Shown: positions 55,250 to 64,000 of the stretch, piece after piece
Position numbering within the stretch: the first letter of the stretch is position 1
Layout of the letters: each line of letters starts with the position of its first letter
Origin: an uncultured Fusobacterium sp.
GTDB taxonomy: Bacteria > Fusobacteriota > Fusobacteriia > Fusobacteriales > Fusobacteriaceae
Direction of reading: 5' to 3'
Length of the DNA: 64,000 bases
NCBI RefSeq assembly: GCF_905200055.1
Contig: NZ_CAJKIS010000006.1
Span: 1-64,000 of the forward strand
Position numbers and translations under genes: made by a program
The notes under the pieces: generated by a model
The model's input: only the letters and a program-made list of their open reading frames with translations
Database searches by the model: none
What the model was told of the DNA's origin: nothing

Positions 55250-55669
55250 CTATTTTTTTCTATCTAAAAAAGTTTGTAAAATAATTGCTGCTGCTATTTT
55301 ATCAACTACTTTTCTCTTTTCTAAAGCCCCTTTTTTATTAGCCTCATTTAACATTCTATCTGCTGATACAGTTGTCAATCTTTCATCTACCTCATATATT
55401 TCCAAACCTTCAATATTCTTTTTAAGTTTTTCTATATACTCTCTAACTTTCTCAGCTTGACGCTTCTCTGTTCCATCTAAACTTTTAGGAATCCCAACTA
55501 CTAAAGATTTTGTATTCTCTTGTTCACATAACTCCTTTATCCTTTGAACAGACTTAACTTTTTTTCTATTTATTACTTCTAGAGGAGTAGCAACTATCCC
55601 TAGAATATCAGATTTTGCTACTCCTATCCTTACATCCCCTATATCTAAGGCAATATATTTTTTATACAT
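55250..55669 (-). CDS. ruvX: Putative pre-16S rRNA nuclease RuvX/YqgF
   Basis: YqgF processes the 5' end of 16S rRNA in E. coli; a Holliday-junction role has been proposed too. The 139-residue RNase H-fold protein has ALDIGDVRIGVAKSD (near 7-21) with the first catalytic Asp, VVGIPKSLDG near 57-66 and the C-terminal acidic block VDERLTTVSADRM near 98-110. It starts 10 bp after alaS; alaS-ruvX is a common gene pair in bacteria, so this context supports the call. Confidence 0.95.
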   Translation of the reverse strand: MYKKYIALDIGDVRIGVAKSDILGIVATPLEVINRKKVKSVQRIKELCEQENTKSLVVGIPKSLDGTEKRQAEKVREYIEKLKKNIEGLEIYEVDERLTTVSADRMLNEANKKGALEKRKVVDKIAAAIILQTFLDRKK

Positions 55670-55679
55670 ATTTTACCTC

Positions 55680-58283
55680 TTATAAAGATTTTCTTAAAGT
55701 TTCTCTTACTGCTTCTAAAGCTTCAGCTACTTTAGTAGTGTCTTTTCCTCCTGCTTGAGCAAAGTCAGGTCTTCCACCACCATTTCCTCCAGTTATTTGA
55801 GCTGCTTCTTTTACAAGATTTCCAGCTTTTACTTTAGAGATAGTGTCTTTTGTTACTCCTGCTGCAAATATAACTTTATCGTCCATTGAAGATGCTAAAA
55901 CTATAACAGCATTTGTCATTTTTTCTTTTCCTAAGTCAATGAATTTTCTTAATTCATCAGCTGTTTTGCTCTTGAATGCTTTTAATACAACAGTTGTTCC
56001 ATTGATTACTTCAGCATTTTCTTTTAAGAATGAAGATTCTACATAAGTAAGTTTATCTTTTAGAGATTCAATCTCTCTTTCATTTTCTTTTAAAGTTTCT
56101 ACCATTTTTTCTACTCTTTCTAGTAGATTTACTTCATTAGCTTTTACTGTTTTTTGAATTTGAACTAATAGTGCTTCTAATTTTTGTACAAATTCAAATG
56201 CTCCTTTTCCTGTAACTGCTTCTATTCTTCTAATTCCAGCAGCTATTCCACTTTCACTTTCAATTTTGAAAAGTCCGATTTTTCCAATGTTGTCTATGTG
56301 AGTTCCTCCACAAAGTTCAATAGAGAACCCTTCTACATTAACAACTCTTACTATATCTCCATATTTATCTCCAAATAGTGCTGTAGCTCCAGCTTTTTTA
56401 GCTTCATCCATAGACATATTTTTTACAGATACTTCTATTGCCTCAGCTATTTTACTATTTACTATATCTTCAACTTTTAAGATCTCTTCTGGAGTCATTG
56501 CTTCATAGTGGTTAAAGTCAAATCTTAATCTTTCTCCATTTACAAATGATCCAGCTTGTTGTACATGAGATCCTAAAACTTCTCTTAATGCTTCATGTAA
56601 TAAGTGAGTAGCAGTGTGGTTTTTAGCAGTTGCAACTCTATTTGCTTCATCTACTTCTAATAGGTACTCTTCTCCTTCAACAGCTTCCCCTTTTACTACT
56701 TCAACTGTATGAGTAAAGATTCCTTTTTGTTTTTGAACATCTAAAACTTTTCCTTCAAAGTTATTTCCTGAAATAACTCCAAAGTCTGCTGCTTGTCCTC
56801 CTGATTCTCCATAGAAAGGAGTTGTATCAAATATCATAAGTTTTTTACCATCTTTTCCATCTCTGATGCTTAATAGTTTTCCTGTATCTTTTAGAGTTTC
56901 ATATCCAGTAAAGTTAGTTACTCCATATTTATCATAGAACTCTTCTATAAAGCTATCTTGTCCTTTTTCCATTACTACTTCTCTAGCAGCTTTTGCTCTC
57001 TCTTTTTGCTCTTGCATTTTAGCTTCAAACTCATCTTTTGATACTTTAATTCCTTTTTCTTCACAGATCTCTTCTGTTAATTCATAAGGGAATCCATATG
57101 TATCATAAAGTTTAAATGTTACTTCTCCAGTTAAACTATCTTTTCCATCTTTTTTAGCATTTTCAATCTCTTGATTTACAAGTTGCATTCCTTGATCTAG
57201 TGTACGAGAGAATTTTTCTTCCTCAATTTTAACTACTTTTTTAATATGAGCAATATTTTCTTTTAAATCTGGGTATGCTTCTCCCATAATTTCTACTACT
57301 TTATCTACCATTTTATATAGGAATAATTCTGATTGTCCTAATAATCTTCCATGTCTTACTGCTCTTCTTAAAATTCTTCTAAGAACATATCCTCTTCCTT
57401 CATTTGATGGGATAACTCCGTCATTTACTAAGAAAGTTACTGCTCTTGAGTGGTCAGTTATAACTTTTAGTGAGAAGTTTTCTTCGCTATCTCTTCCATA
57501 TTGGCTATTTGTTAATCTTGCAGCTTCTTCAACTAATGGGAAAAGAAGATCTGTTTCAAAGTTATTTGATTTTCCTTGTACCATAGCAGCTATTCTTTCA
57601 AGTCCTGCTCCAGTATCTATATTTTTCTTAGGTAGTGGTTGTAAGCTTCCATCTTCCATTCTGTTCCATTCAGTAAATACTAGGTTCCAAATTTCTATGA
57701 AACGGTTATCTGTTCCTTCATCTCCAAGTTTAGAGTTTTCATCTCCTCCATAAGCTGGTCCTAAGTCAACGTGAATTTCTGAACATGGTCCACAAGAACC
57801 TGTTGGTCCTGCTGCCCACCAGTTTTCATCTTCTCCAAGTCTTACAAGTCTTTCTTTAGGAAAGTTACATTTTTCTATCCAAATTTTTTCTGCTTCATCA
57901 TCAGTTGTAAATACAGATACCCAAAGTTTATCTTTATCTAATTTTAATACTTCAGTAACAAATTCCCAAGACCATACTATTGCTTCTTCTTTAAAGTAAT
58001 CTCCAAAAGAGAAGTTTCCTAACATTTCAAAGAATGTATGGTGTCTAGCTGTTCTTCCTACATTTTCAAGGTCATTTGTTCTGATACATTTTTGATATGT
58101 AGTTACTCTTGGATATGGTGCTTCTTTTTGTCCTAAGAAATAAGGTTTAAAAGGTACCATTCCTGCTACTGTAAGTAATAGTGTTGCATCATCTGGAATT
58201 AGAGATGCACTTTCAAAGTGCTTATGATTTTTAGCTTTAAAAAACTCAATAAACTCTTTTCTAATTTGATTTCCTGTTAACAT
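55680..58283 (-). CDS. alaS: Alanyl-tRNA synthetase
   Basis: AlaRS charges tRNA-Ala and edits Ser and Gly mischarges. The 867-residue protein is full length: catalytic domain with motifs near 1-230 (HTFFEMLGNFSFGDYF near 72), tRNA-recognition domain to about 455, editing domain with HTATHLLHEAL near 558-568 and CGGTHIDNIG near 657-666 (Zn ligands H, H, C, H), and a C-Ala domain with GGNGGGRPDFAQAGG near 835-849. It starts 24 bp after lptB. Confidence 0.98.
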   Translation of the reverse strand: MLTGNQIRKEFIEFFKAKNHKHFESASLIPDDATLLLTVAGMVPFKPYFLGQKEAPYPRVTTYQKCIRTNDLENVGRTARHHTFFEMLGNFSFGDYFKEEAIVWSWEFVTEVLKLDKDKLWVSVFTTDDEAEKIWIEKCNFPKERLVRLGEDENWWAAGPTGSCGPCSEIHVDLGPAYGGDENSKLGDEGTDNRFIEIWNLVFTEWNRMEDGSLQPLPKKNIDTGAGLERIAAMVQGKSNNFETDLLFPLVEEAARLTNSQYGRDSEENFSLKVITDHSRAVTFLVNDGVIPSNEGRGYVLRRILRRAVRHGRLLGQSELFLYKMVDKVVEIMGEAYPDLKENIAHIKKVVKIEEEKFSRTLDQGMQLVNQEIENAKKDGKDSLTGEVTFKLYDTYGFPYELTEEICEEKGIKVSKDEFEAKMQEQKERAKAAREVVMEKGQDSFIEEFYDKYGVTNFTGYETLKDTGKLLSIRDGKDGKKLMIFDTTPFYGESGGQAADFGVISGNNFEGKVLDVQKQKGIFTHTVEVVKGEAVEGEEYLLEVDEANRVATAKNHTATHLLHEALREVLGSHVQQAGSFVNGERLRFDFNHYEAMTPEEILKVEDIVNSKIAEAIEVSVKNMSMDEAKKAGATALFGDKYGDIVRVVNVEGFSIELCGGTHIDNIGKIGLFKIESESGIAAGIRRIEAVTGKGAFEFVQKLEALLVQIQKTVKANEVNLLERVEKMVETLKENEREIESLKDKLTYVESSFLKENAEVINGTTVVLKAFKSKTADELRKFIDLGKEKMTNAVIVLASSMDDKVIFAAGVTKDTISKVKAGNLVKEAAQITGGNGGGRPDFAQAGGKDTTKVAEALEAVRETLRKSL

Positions 58284-58307
58284 ATTTTTCCTCCAAATAT
58301 TTAAAAT

Positions 58308-59033
58308 TTAATCTAATTTAAATTTTTCTCCTAAGTAGATTTTTCTTGCAGTTTCATTATCAGCTATCTCTTGTGGAGTTCCACTGATAAGAACCTTACC
58401 ATTTGCCATTATATAAGCTTTTTCTGTTATTCTCAAAGTTTCCCTTACACTGTGATCTGTTATTAAGATTCCAAGTCCTCTATCTCTAAGGTATCTTATT
58501 ATCTGTTGAATATCCTCTACTGCTATTGGGTCAACCCCAGCAAAAGGCTCATCTAGTAGAATAAAGCTAGGATTATTAGCTATTGTTCTAGCTATCTCTA
58601 TTCTTCTTCTCTCTCCTCCAGACAATGAATAACCTAAAGATTTTCTTACATGGGTAAGTTTAAACTCTTCCATTAACTTTTCTATTATCATTTGTTGTTC
58701 TTTTTTTGCAACACCTTTCATCTCAAGTACAGCTGCTATATTTTCTTCAACTGTTAAGTTTCTAAAAACTGACGGCTCTTGAGCTAGATAACCTATTCCC
58801 ATATTTGCTCTTTTAAACATAGGATATGTTGTAACATCTACGTTATCACAATATACTGACCCTGTTTCTGGTTTTATTATCCCAGTTATCATATAGAAAG
58901 TTGTTGTCTTTCCTGCACCATTTGGTCCTAAAAGTCCAACTACCTCTCCCTTATTTACTTCAAGGCTCACATTATCTACAACTGTTCTTTTCTTATAGCT
59001 TTTACTAAGATTTTGGGCTATTAAACTTTTCAT
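58308..59033 (-). CDS. lptB: LPS-export ATPase LptB
   Basis: LptB is the ATPase that with LptF and LptG lifts LPS from the inner membrane. The 241-residue protein has Walker A GPNGAGKT (36-43), the Q-loop in [12 protein letters not shown] near 82-93, signature LSGGERRR near 138-145 and Walker [16 protein letters not shown] near 158-172, the last a LptB hallmark. It follows the giant LptC/A-like gene by 9 bp, and lptF/lptG lie further down the same run. Confidence 0.95.
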   Translation of the reverse strand: MKSLIAQNLSKSYKKRTVVDNVSLEVNKGEVVGLLGPNGAGKTTTFYMITGIIKPETGSVYCDNVDVTTYPMFKRANMGIGYLAQEPSVFRNLTVEENIAAVLEMKGVAKKEQQMIIEKLMEEFKLTHVRKSLGYSLSGGERRRIEIARTIANNPSFILLDEPFAGVDPIAVEDIQQIIRYLRDRGLGILITDHSVRETLRITEKAYIMANGKVLISGTPQEIADNETARKIYLGEKFKLD

Positions 59034-59042
59034 AGTTCCCCC

Positions 59043-61733
59043 TTATTGATTTTTATGGTTGATATATACATGCCCTTTAGCTTTTAATTTTTTAGTATTC
59101 ATGTTATATATTGCCTCATCTGATTCCACTATTGATTCTGCATTTTCAATCTTTACATTTCCAATAAGATCAAGTATTCCTGTTTTTTGTCTAGCTATTC
59201 CCTTGTCTGCTGTTATTACAGTTTTTCCTTGTTCTTTATTGATATTTTCAATATAAACATCTCCAATAAGAGTTGCAGTATCATTATTCATATTTATTTC
59301 AGCAACATCAGAAGTTATTATAATATCTCCATTGTCTTTATCTTTTACAATCATCTTTGTATTATCTCTTGCAAAAACAAGATTTCTTTCAATATCAGCT
59401 TCTATGTAATCAGATTTTAAAGTTTTATCTTCTTGAATAAATACAGCATTTTTCTTAATTTCACTTCTTATTGCTTTGTAACCATCTACATCTTTTTTAA
59501 AGTAAACTCTTGCAAAATCTCCAGAGAAATCTGTTCTCTTACCATCATAATTTGTATGTCCTTTAGCATTTCCAATAAAGTCCATTCTCATTTCATGTAG
59601 ATTTCCATCTGCTTTATCAGCTGTAAATTTATCTCCACTTTTAGAAGTTATATCAGCTTTATTGCTTTTAAACATTCCATTTTTATTATCAAAAGTTCCA
59701 CTGTTGCCTTTTATTGTAAATTCATCATAGAATACTGTATATGGCTCTTTTGCTGTAGCTAATTCACTATCTAAGTTATAGTCAAACCTGTTTCCTTTCA
59801 AAGTTGCTTCAGGGGTTTTTATTATAGTATTCTTTCCAAATTCTATTCTATTTTCTTTTGTAAAATACTTTACAAGAGAACTTGTTATATCTGTATCCTT
59901 ATTCTTTCCTTTAAAATTATTTCCAGTAAAAATCTCTCTCTTAATATCATAAGTTCCCTTTGACATAGTTCCAGAAGTTAATTTATCTTTACTTTCAAAA
60001 TCTATCTTTTCAGGAATATAAACTTTCTCATCTTTTAAATTATACTTTCCTCTGGTAGATTTTGCTATAATTTTTTCACTTGTTATTACAAGATTTCCTA
60101 CAATCTCAACTGAGTTATCCTTTTGGAAAAGAAGTTTATCTCCAGTTACAGTAGTTCCATTATCTGTGTTTTCAAAGAATATGTTACTTTGTAACTCCCC
60201 TGCTCCTGTTTTGTTGTTATAAGTTAAGTTGTTTCCACTTGCTTTAAAGTTACTTCCTAAAGCATTAATTACTCCATTACTTAAAAGATTTCCTGTATTT
60301 TCATCATAGTCAGCACCTTTTCCTACAAATTCAATACCATTTTTAAGTTGAGTAATCTTATAATCTGCTGGTGTTGTAACTTTTCCAGTATTACCATCAT
60401 AGTTAATATCACTACTTTCAATTCTATAATCTTCATTTTCAAAAACAGCATCATCTTTTATCTTATATATCTTAGTTTCACTATTAAAGTCTAATCTATT
60501 ACCCTTTGCACTTTGCTTTTTAATTTTATCAATTACCTTTCCATTTATAACATAACCATCTTTTGTTACATTATTAAAATAGAATTTCTCTCCTGTGCTA
60601 TCATATTTTAAACTTCTAAAGTCATATTTTTTATCTGCAAATGCCTCTTGAGTCTCATTGTTATATCTAAACTCTCTACTTCTTAACTCTCCATTATTTG
60701 AAACATATAATAGATCTTTCTTCTCTCCATAAGCTGTTATAAACTTAGTTTTGTTATCATAAACTATCTTATCAGCATTAAGTTTTTCTCCCTTTGTAGA
60801 AGTTACAATTACATTTCCATATAATTCTAATTTTTCATTATCTATATTATATATTCCCTCTGCTCCTTCAAAAGAGTAAATTCCATTTGATCCTTTAACT
60901 TTTCCATAAAATTTAACAATATTGCTGTTAGCATCTTTCTCAATTCTATCTACATATATTGTATATCCAGATGTTTCTATTACAACATTTTTAGAGATCT
61001 TTAAAGCCTCAACTCCATCTTGATACCAAAGGTTTTCTCCTGACAGTTTTACTCCATCATATGTAATAGAAAAAGGCTCCCAAGCTTCAAGAACTTTATC
61101 ATCTACAAAGTATTTAAGATTTTTAAAATCTCCATCAACTTCTTGATCTTTTTCATCTACTCCTGAAACAGAGATATTTCCTGAAAGTACAACTATCTTA
61201 TTAGCATCGCTATATTTTCCAATATCACCTTTTAATTTCAATCTTTCATTTTCTAGGACAACATCATCTTTTAACTCTATATAACTCATTTTACTATCTG
61301 TAGTAAAGTTTTTACCAGATATTTTAATCTTTTTTTCCTCATTAAAAGCTGATACTCCTGTATTTGAAGTTATCTCATCTTTTAATTTCTCATAGTTTGC
61401 TGAATCTGTGTTAAACTTCCACCCATTAGGACTTATCCCTAAGATATTATTTTTCAATGCTAAGTTTCTAACTTTATCAATGAAAACATTGTCCCCACTT
61501 ATTACCATATCTTTTACTAGAGCCTTTGCCTTTTCAAAGTCAGTTTCTTTCTCATCAATATAATCTATCTGCTTAGCAGCTTCAACATGATAATCATCAC
61601 TTTCATAAGTAACATTTGTAGTTTCAATAGCCTTTTTTAAATCTGAAAGATCCTTTTCCTCTTTAAAATAATTAAGATATCCTAAAATTATTACAACTGC
61701 AAAAATAATCATATAGATTTTCTTTTTATTCAT
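59043..61733 (-). CDS. Giant LptC/LptA-like (OstA-type) LPS bridge protein
   Basis: An 896-residue envelope protein with one N-terminal membrane anchor (about 4-21) and then almost only beta-strand repeats of the OstA/LptA kind, e.g. GNISVSGVDEKDQEV near 184 and KLELYGNVIVTSTKGEKLNADKIVY near 300-325 (split), and near the end IVESDEAIYNMNTKKLKAKGHVYI. The repeats recur every 25-40 residues. It looks like LptC and LptA functions in one very long jellyroll, reaching from the inner membrane towards the outer membrane. It abuts mutS by 3 bp and leads to lptB by 9 bp. Confidence 0.85.
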   Translation of the reverse strand: MNKKKIYMIIFAVVIILGYLNYFKEEKDLSDLKKAIETTNVTYESDDYHVEAAKQIDYIDEKETDFEKAKALVKDMVISGDNVFIDKVRNLALKNNILGISPNGWKFNTDSANYEKLKDEITSNTGVSAFNEEKKIKISGKNFTTDSKMSYIELKDDVVLENERLKLKGDIGKYSDANKIVVLSGNISVSGVDEKDQEVDGDFKNLKYFVDDKVLEAWEPFSITYDGVKLSGENLWYQDGVEALKISKNVVIETSGYTIYVDRIEKDANSNIVKFYGKVKGSNGIYSFEGAEGIYNIDNEKLELYGNVIVTSTKGEKLNADKIVYDNKTKFITAYGEKKDLLYVSNNGELRSREFRYNNETQEAFADKKYDFRSLKYDSTGEKFYFNNVTKDGYVINGKVIDKIKKQSAKGNRLDFNSETKIYKIKDDAVFENEDYRIESSDINYDGNTGKVTTPADYKITQLKNGIEFVGKGADYDENTGNLLSNGVINALGSNFKASGNNLTYNNKTGAGELQSNIFFENTDNGTTVTGDKLLFQKDNSVEIVGNLVITSEKIIAKSTRGKYNLKDEKVYIPEKIDFESKDKLTSGTMSKGTYDIKREIFTGNNFKGKNKDTDITSSLVKYFTKENRIEFGKNTIIKTPEATLKGNRFDYNLDSELATAKEPYTVFYDEFTIKGNSGTFDNKNGMFKSNKADITSKSGDKFTADKADGNLHEMRMDFIGNAKGHTNYDGKRTDFSGDFARVYFKKDVDGYKAIRSEIKKNAVFIQEDKTLKSDYIEADIERNLVFARDNTKMIVKDKDNGDIIITSDVAEINMNNDTATLIGDVYIENINKEQGKTVITADKGIARQKTGILDLIGNVKIENAESIVESDEAIYNMNTKKLKAKGHVYINHKNQ

Positions 61734-61736
61734 AAT

Positions 61737-64000
61737 CTAACTCCTATTTAATATTTTTTTCAGTTCATTAAGTTTCATCAATGCTTCTAAAGGAGTCATA
61801 CTATTAGAATCTAACTCCTCTAAAACCCTCATTACTATCTTTTGTTCCTTAGTTATCTCTTTACCTTTTAAACTATTTTTTTCACTTTCATTATCTTGCT
61901 TTTCAACTTCTGGAGTTCCAAAAAGTATAAGTTGTTCCCCTTGAAGCTTTTTCTCAATAATCTCTTTTCTCTCTTCAAGATTTTTCAAGACACTTTTTGA
62001 TCTATCCAATATCTCTTTTGGCAGTCCTGCTAATCTTGCAACCTCTATTCCATAAGATTTATCTGCTCCACCTTTTACAATCTCTCTTAAAAAGACTATC
62101 TCATTTTTATTCTCTTTAACTTCAATTCTAAAATTTTCAGCTCTATCTAACTTGTCTTCTAATTGAGTTAATTCATGGTAGTGTGTAGCAAATATTGTTT
62201 TAGCTCCTATTCTCTCATGTATATACTCAGTAATAGCTGTTGCTATTGAGATTCCATCAAAAGTTGAAGTTCCTCTTCCAATCTCATCTAAGATTATAAA
62301 TGATCTATCAGTAGCACTATTTACTATATTTGCCACTTCACTCATCTCCAGCATAAATGTAGATTGTCCAGTAAGTAGGTCATCACTTGCCCCTACTCTT
62401 GTAAATATCTTATCTACTAATCCTATTTTAGCATAATTTGCTGGAACGTATGAACCTATATGTGCCATAATTATTATTAAGGCTACCTGTTTCATATATG
62501 TAGACTTACCTGACATATTTGGACCAGTTAAAATTATCATCTCACGTTTATCATCAAAGACTATATTATTTTTAACAAACTCACCACTAGGAATAAGCTT
62601 TTCAACTATTGGGTGACGTCCTGCTATTATTTCAATATCCTTTCCATCATGTATTTCAGGCTGAATATACGAATTTTTTATAGCTATATAAGCAAAATCT
62701 GTAACTACATCTAAGTATGATATTTGATAAGCTAAGTCTTGTAAGATATTTTTATATTTTTTTATCTCATAAGATACCTCTTTAAATAGTTGATACTCTA
62801 AATTTTCAATCTTATCCTTAGCATTTAATACCTTTTCCTCATATTCTTTTAGATCTGGTACAATATATCTTTCAGCATTTGCTAAAGTTTGTTTTCTTAT
62901 ATAATCTTCAGGAACAAGATGTGCATTTGCCTTTGTAACTTCAATAAAATATCCAAATACCTTATTGTATTTTATCTTTAATCCTTTTATTCCTGTTCTT
63001 TCTCTTTCTCTATTTTCTATCTCTAAAATATAATTTTTTCCATCTTTTGAAAGTCCATGTAGCTCATCTAACTCACTACTATAATCAGCTTTTATTATTC
63101 CACCCTCTCTTATTGAAAATGGTGGTTCATCTACTATTGTTCTTTCAATTAGATTATATATCTCAATTAACTCTTTTACCTCTATTGCAAAAATAGGGTT
63201 TCCATTTAAAAGTTTCAATATCTCTAGAGAGTTTTTTATAGAATATTTTAGTGCAACTAAATCTCTTCCATTTTCAGTTTCAAGAACAAGTTTACCTATT
63301 ATTCTTTCTATATCATAGATATTTTTTAACTTCTCTCTAACTTCCTCTCTCAACAGAACATTTTCTATAAAAAATGCCACATTTTTTTGTCTTGCTTGAA
63401 TCTTTTTTACATCTAAAAGTGGATTTTTAATAAATTTTTTAAGGAGACGGCTTCCCATAGAAGTCATACACTCATCCATTACCCATAATAGAGTTCCTGC
63501 TCCACTTTTATCTCTATAATTGTCTATAATGTCAAGATTTTTTTGAGTTGTTATATTTAACTCCATAACATTTTCACTACTTGTATAAACTATATTATTA
63601 ACTGGTAACTCTTTTCCCTTTTGTAGTTCTACTGCATAATCTAATACTGTAGCTGATACTATTGATGCTAACTTTTTATCTTGCATTCCAAAACTATCTA
63701 AAGATACTATATTGAAGTATTTTTTTAGAAAATCCTCTGATTTTTTCTTTTCTAAAACTCTATTTAGATTTACACTGTTTAAAGAGTTATGTCTTTTTAA
63801 CTCCTCTGCATATCTATCGTAAGTTTTTTCATCTAAAAGTATCTCTTTAGGAGCTAATTTATTGATCTCTCCTAGAAGTTTAAATACTATATCTTCACTT
63901 TGAAACTCACTGGCTTTAAACTCTCCAGTAGTAATATCCATATAGGCAATAGCCCCTCTATTTCCATCTATTTTAATTCCCATAAGGTAGTTATTACTTT
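61737..64000 (-). CDS. mutS: DNA mismatch repair protein MutS (5' end outside the window)
   Basis: MutS recognises mismatches and recruits MutL. The reading frame continues to the window edge (SNNYLMGIKID at the boundary), so the mismatch-binding N-terminal domain with the FYE motif is missing from view. Visible are the connector, core and clamp domains, the Walker A GPNMSGKST (about residue 497 of the visible part), the Walker B ILDEIGRGTSTFDG (about 575) and the helix-turn-helix ATHYHELTQ region, ending with the typical dimerisation tail MTPLEALMKLNELK. Its start lies beyond base 64000. Confidence 0.97.
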   Translation of the reverse strand, partial: SNNYLMGIKIDGNRGAIAYMDITTGEFKASEFQSEDIVFKLLGEINKLAPKEILLDEKTYDRYAEELKRHNSLNSVNLNRVLEKKKSEDFLKKYFNIVSLDSFGMQDKKLASIVSATVLDYAVELQKGKELPVNNIVYTSSENVMELNITTQKNLDIIDNYRDKSGAGTLLWVMDECMTSMGSRLLKKFIKNPLLDVKKIQARQKNVAFFIENVLLREEVREKLKNIYDIERIIGKLVLETENGRDLVALKYSIKNSLEILKLLNGNPIFAIEVKELIEIYNLIERTIVDEPPFSIREGGIIKADYSSELDELHGLSKDGKNYILEIENRERERTGIKGLKIKYNKVFGYFIEVTKANAHLVPEDYIRKQTLANAERYIVPDLKEYEEKVLNAKDKIENLEYQLFKEVSYEIKKYKNILQDLAYQISYLDVVTDFAYIAIKNSYIQPEIHDGKDIEIIAGRHPIVEKLIPSGEFVKNNIVFDDKREMIILTGPNMSGKSTYMKQVALIIIMAHIGSYVPANYAKIGLVDKIFTRVGASDDLLTGQSTFMLEMSEVANIVNSATDRSFIILDEIGRGTSTFDGISIATAITEYIHERIGAKTIFATHYHELTQLEDKLDRAENFRIEVKENKNEIVFLREIVKGGADKSYGIEVARLAGLPKEILDRSKSVLKNLEERKEIIEKKLQGEQLILFGTPEVEKQDNESEKNSLKGKEITKEQKIVMRVLEELDSNSMTPLEALMKLNELKKILNRS

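Overview
The window is a low-GC, AT-rich chromosomal segment that fits a Fusobacterium or a close relative. It combines diderm (outer-membrane) functions (LptB, LptF, LptG, an LptC/LptA-type bridge protein, several lipoproteins) with strong AAGGAG-type ribosome binding sites, TTGACA/TATAAT promoters, U-rich intrinsic terminators and an amino-acid-fermenting, anaerobic gene set (flavodoxin, HutG, Na+/dicarboxylate symporters, peptide-binding lipoprotein, M42 and M20 peptidases). The species cannot be fixed from the window alone. No rRNA, tRNA, IS element or CRISPR array was seen.

Layout. 1-1.2 kb: flavodoxin and a PaaI-type thioesterase on +. 1.2-8.6 kb (-): an Fbp/Afu-type ABC importer in one operon with a PHP-domain phosphoesterase, then rpiR-type regulator/tRNA-binding protein/proC, then hutG. 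8.6-9.55 kb: a non-coding region with about ten copies of GTGTAATCA in both orientations. 9.55-12.2 kb: a Na+/dicarboxylate symporter, a compact locus that looks like a type I toxin-antitoxin pair (22-codon hydrophobic peptide plus a divergent antisense-type sRNA), and an ankyrin lipoprotein. 12.3-16.8 kb (-): typA, truB and a secreted DUF4015 glycosidase-like protein. 16.9-19.3 kb (+): bioF-bioG-bioC. 19.6-22.7 kb (-): HU, an M42 aminopeptidase and an OppA-like lipoprotein. 22.9-25.9 kb (+): galM, a lysine exporter split into two genes, a small unknown gene and a DJ-1/PfpI protein. 26.3-33.7 kb (-): lrgB/lrgA, lysS, a TPR lipoprotein, two small proteins, rlmH and mutL. 33.8-38.3 kb (+): a TPR protein with a degenerate lytic-transglycosylase domain, and recJ. 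38.3-42.8 kb (-): a second dicarboxylate/amino-acid symporter, hslU and an M20 amidohydrolase, with a candidate C-rich sRNA divergent from hslU. 42.9-64 kb (-): a long, tightly packed run from mutS (cut by the window edge) through the LPS-transport genes, alaS-ruvX, secD-secF, alr, an rRNA methyltransferase, cvpA, lptF-lptG, an M16 peptidase, dut, rodA, an rluA-family synthase and a purine permease.

How the genes work together. The last run joins envelope building (LptB/F/G and the bridge protein, RodA, alanine racemase, SecDF) to replication and translation upkeep (MutS, AlaRS, RuvX, dUTPase). LptB, LptF and LptG should form one ABC exporter that feeds the giant LptC/A-like bridge. BioF/BioG/BioC are consecutive steps of biotin precursor synthesis. 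Typical coupling signals are 1-base stop/start overlaps (lysO halves, secD/secF, the DUF1292 gene and its neighbour).

Most interesting are the non-coding parts. They are the type I TA candidate at 11.06-11.35 kb, with an 18/19-nt antisense match plus complementary terminator loops; the C-rich-loop sRNA at 41.48-41.57 kb; the two copies of a roughly 160-bp hairpin element whose arms co-vary (19.4 and 26.1 kb); and the GTGTAATCA array at 8.98-9.34 kb.
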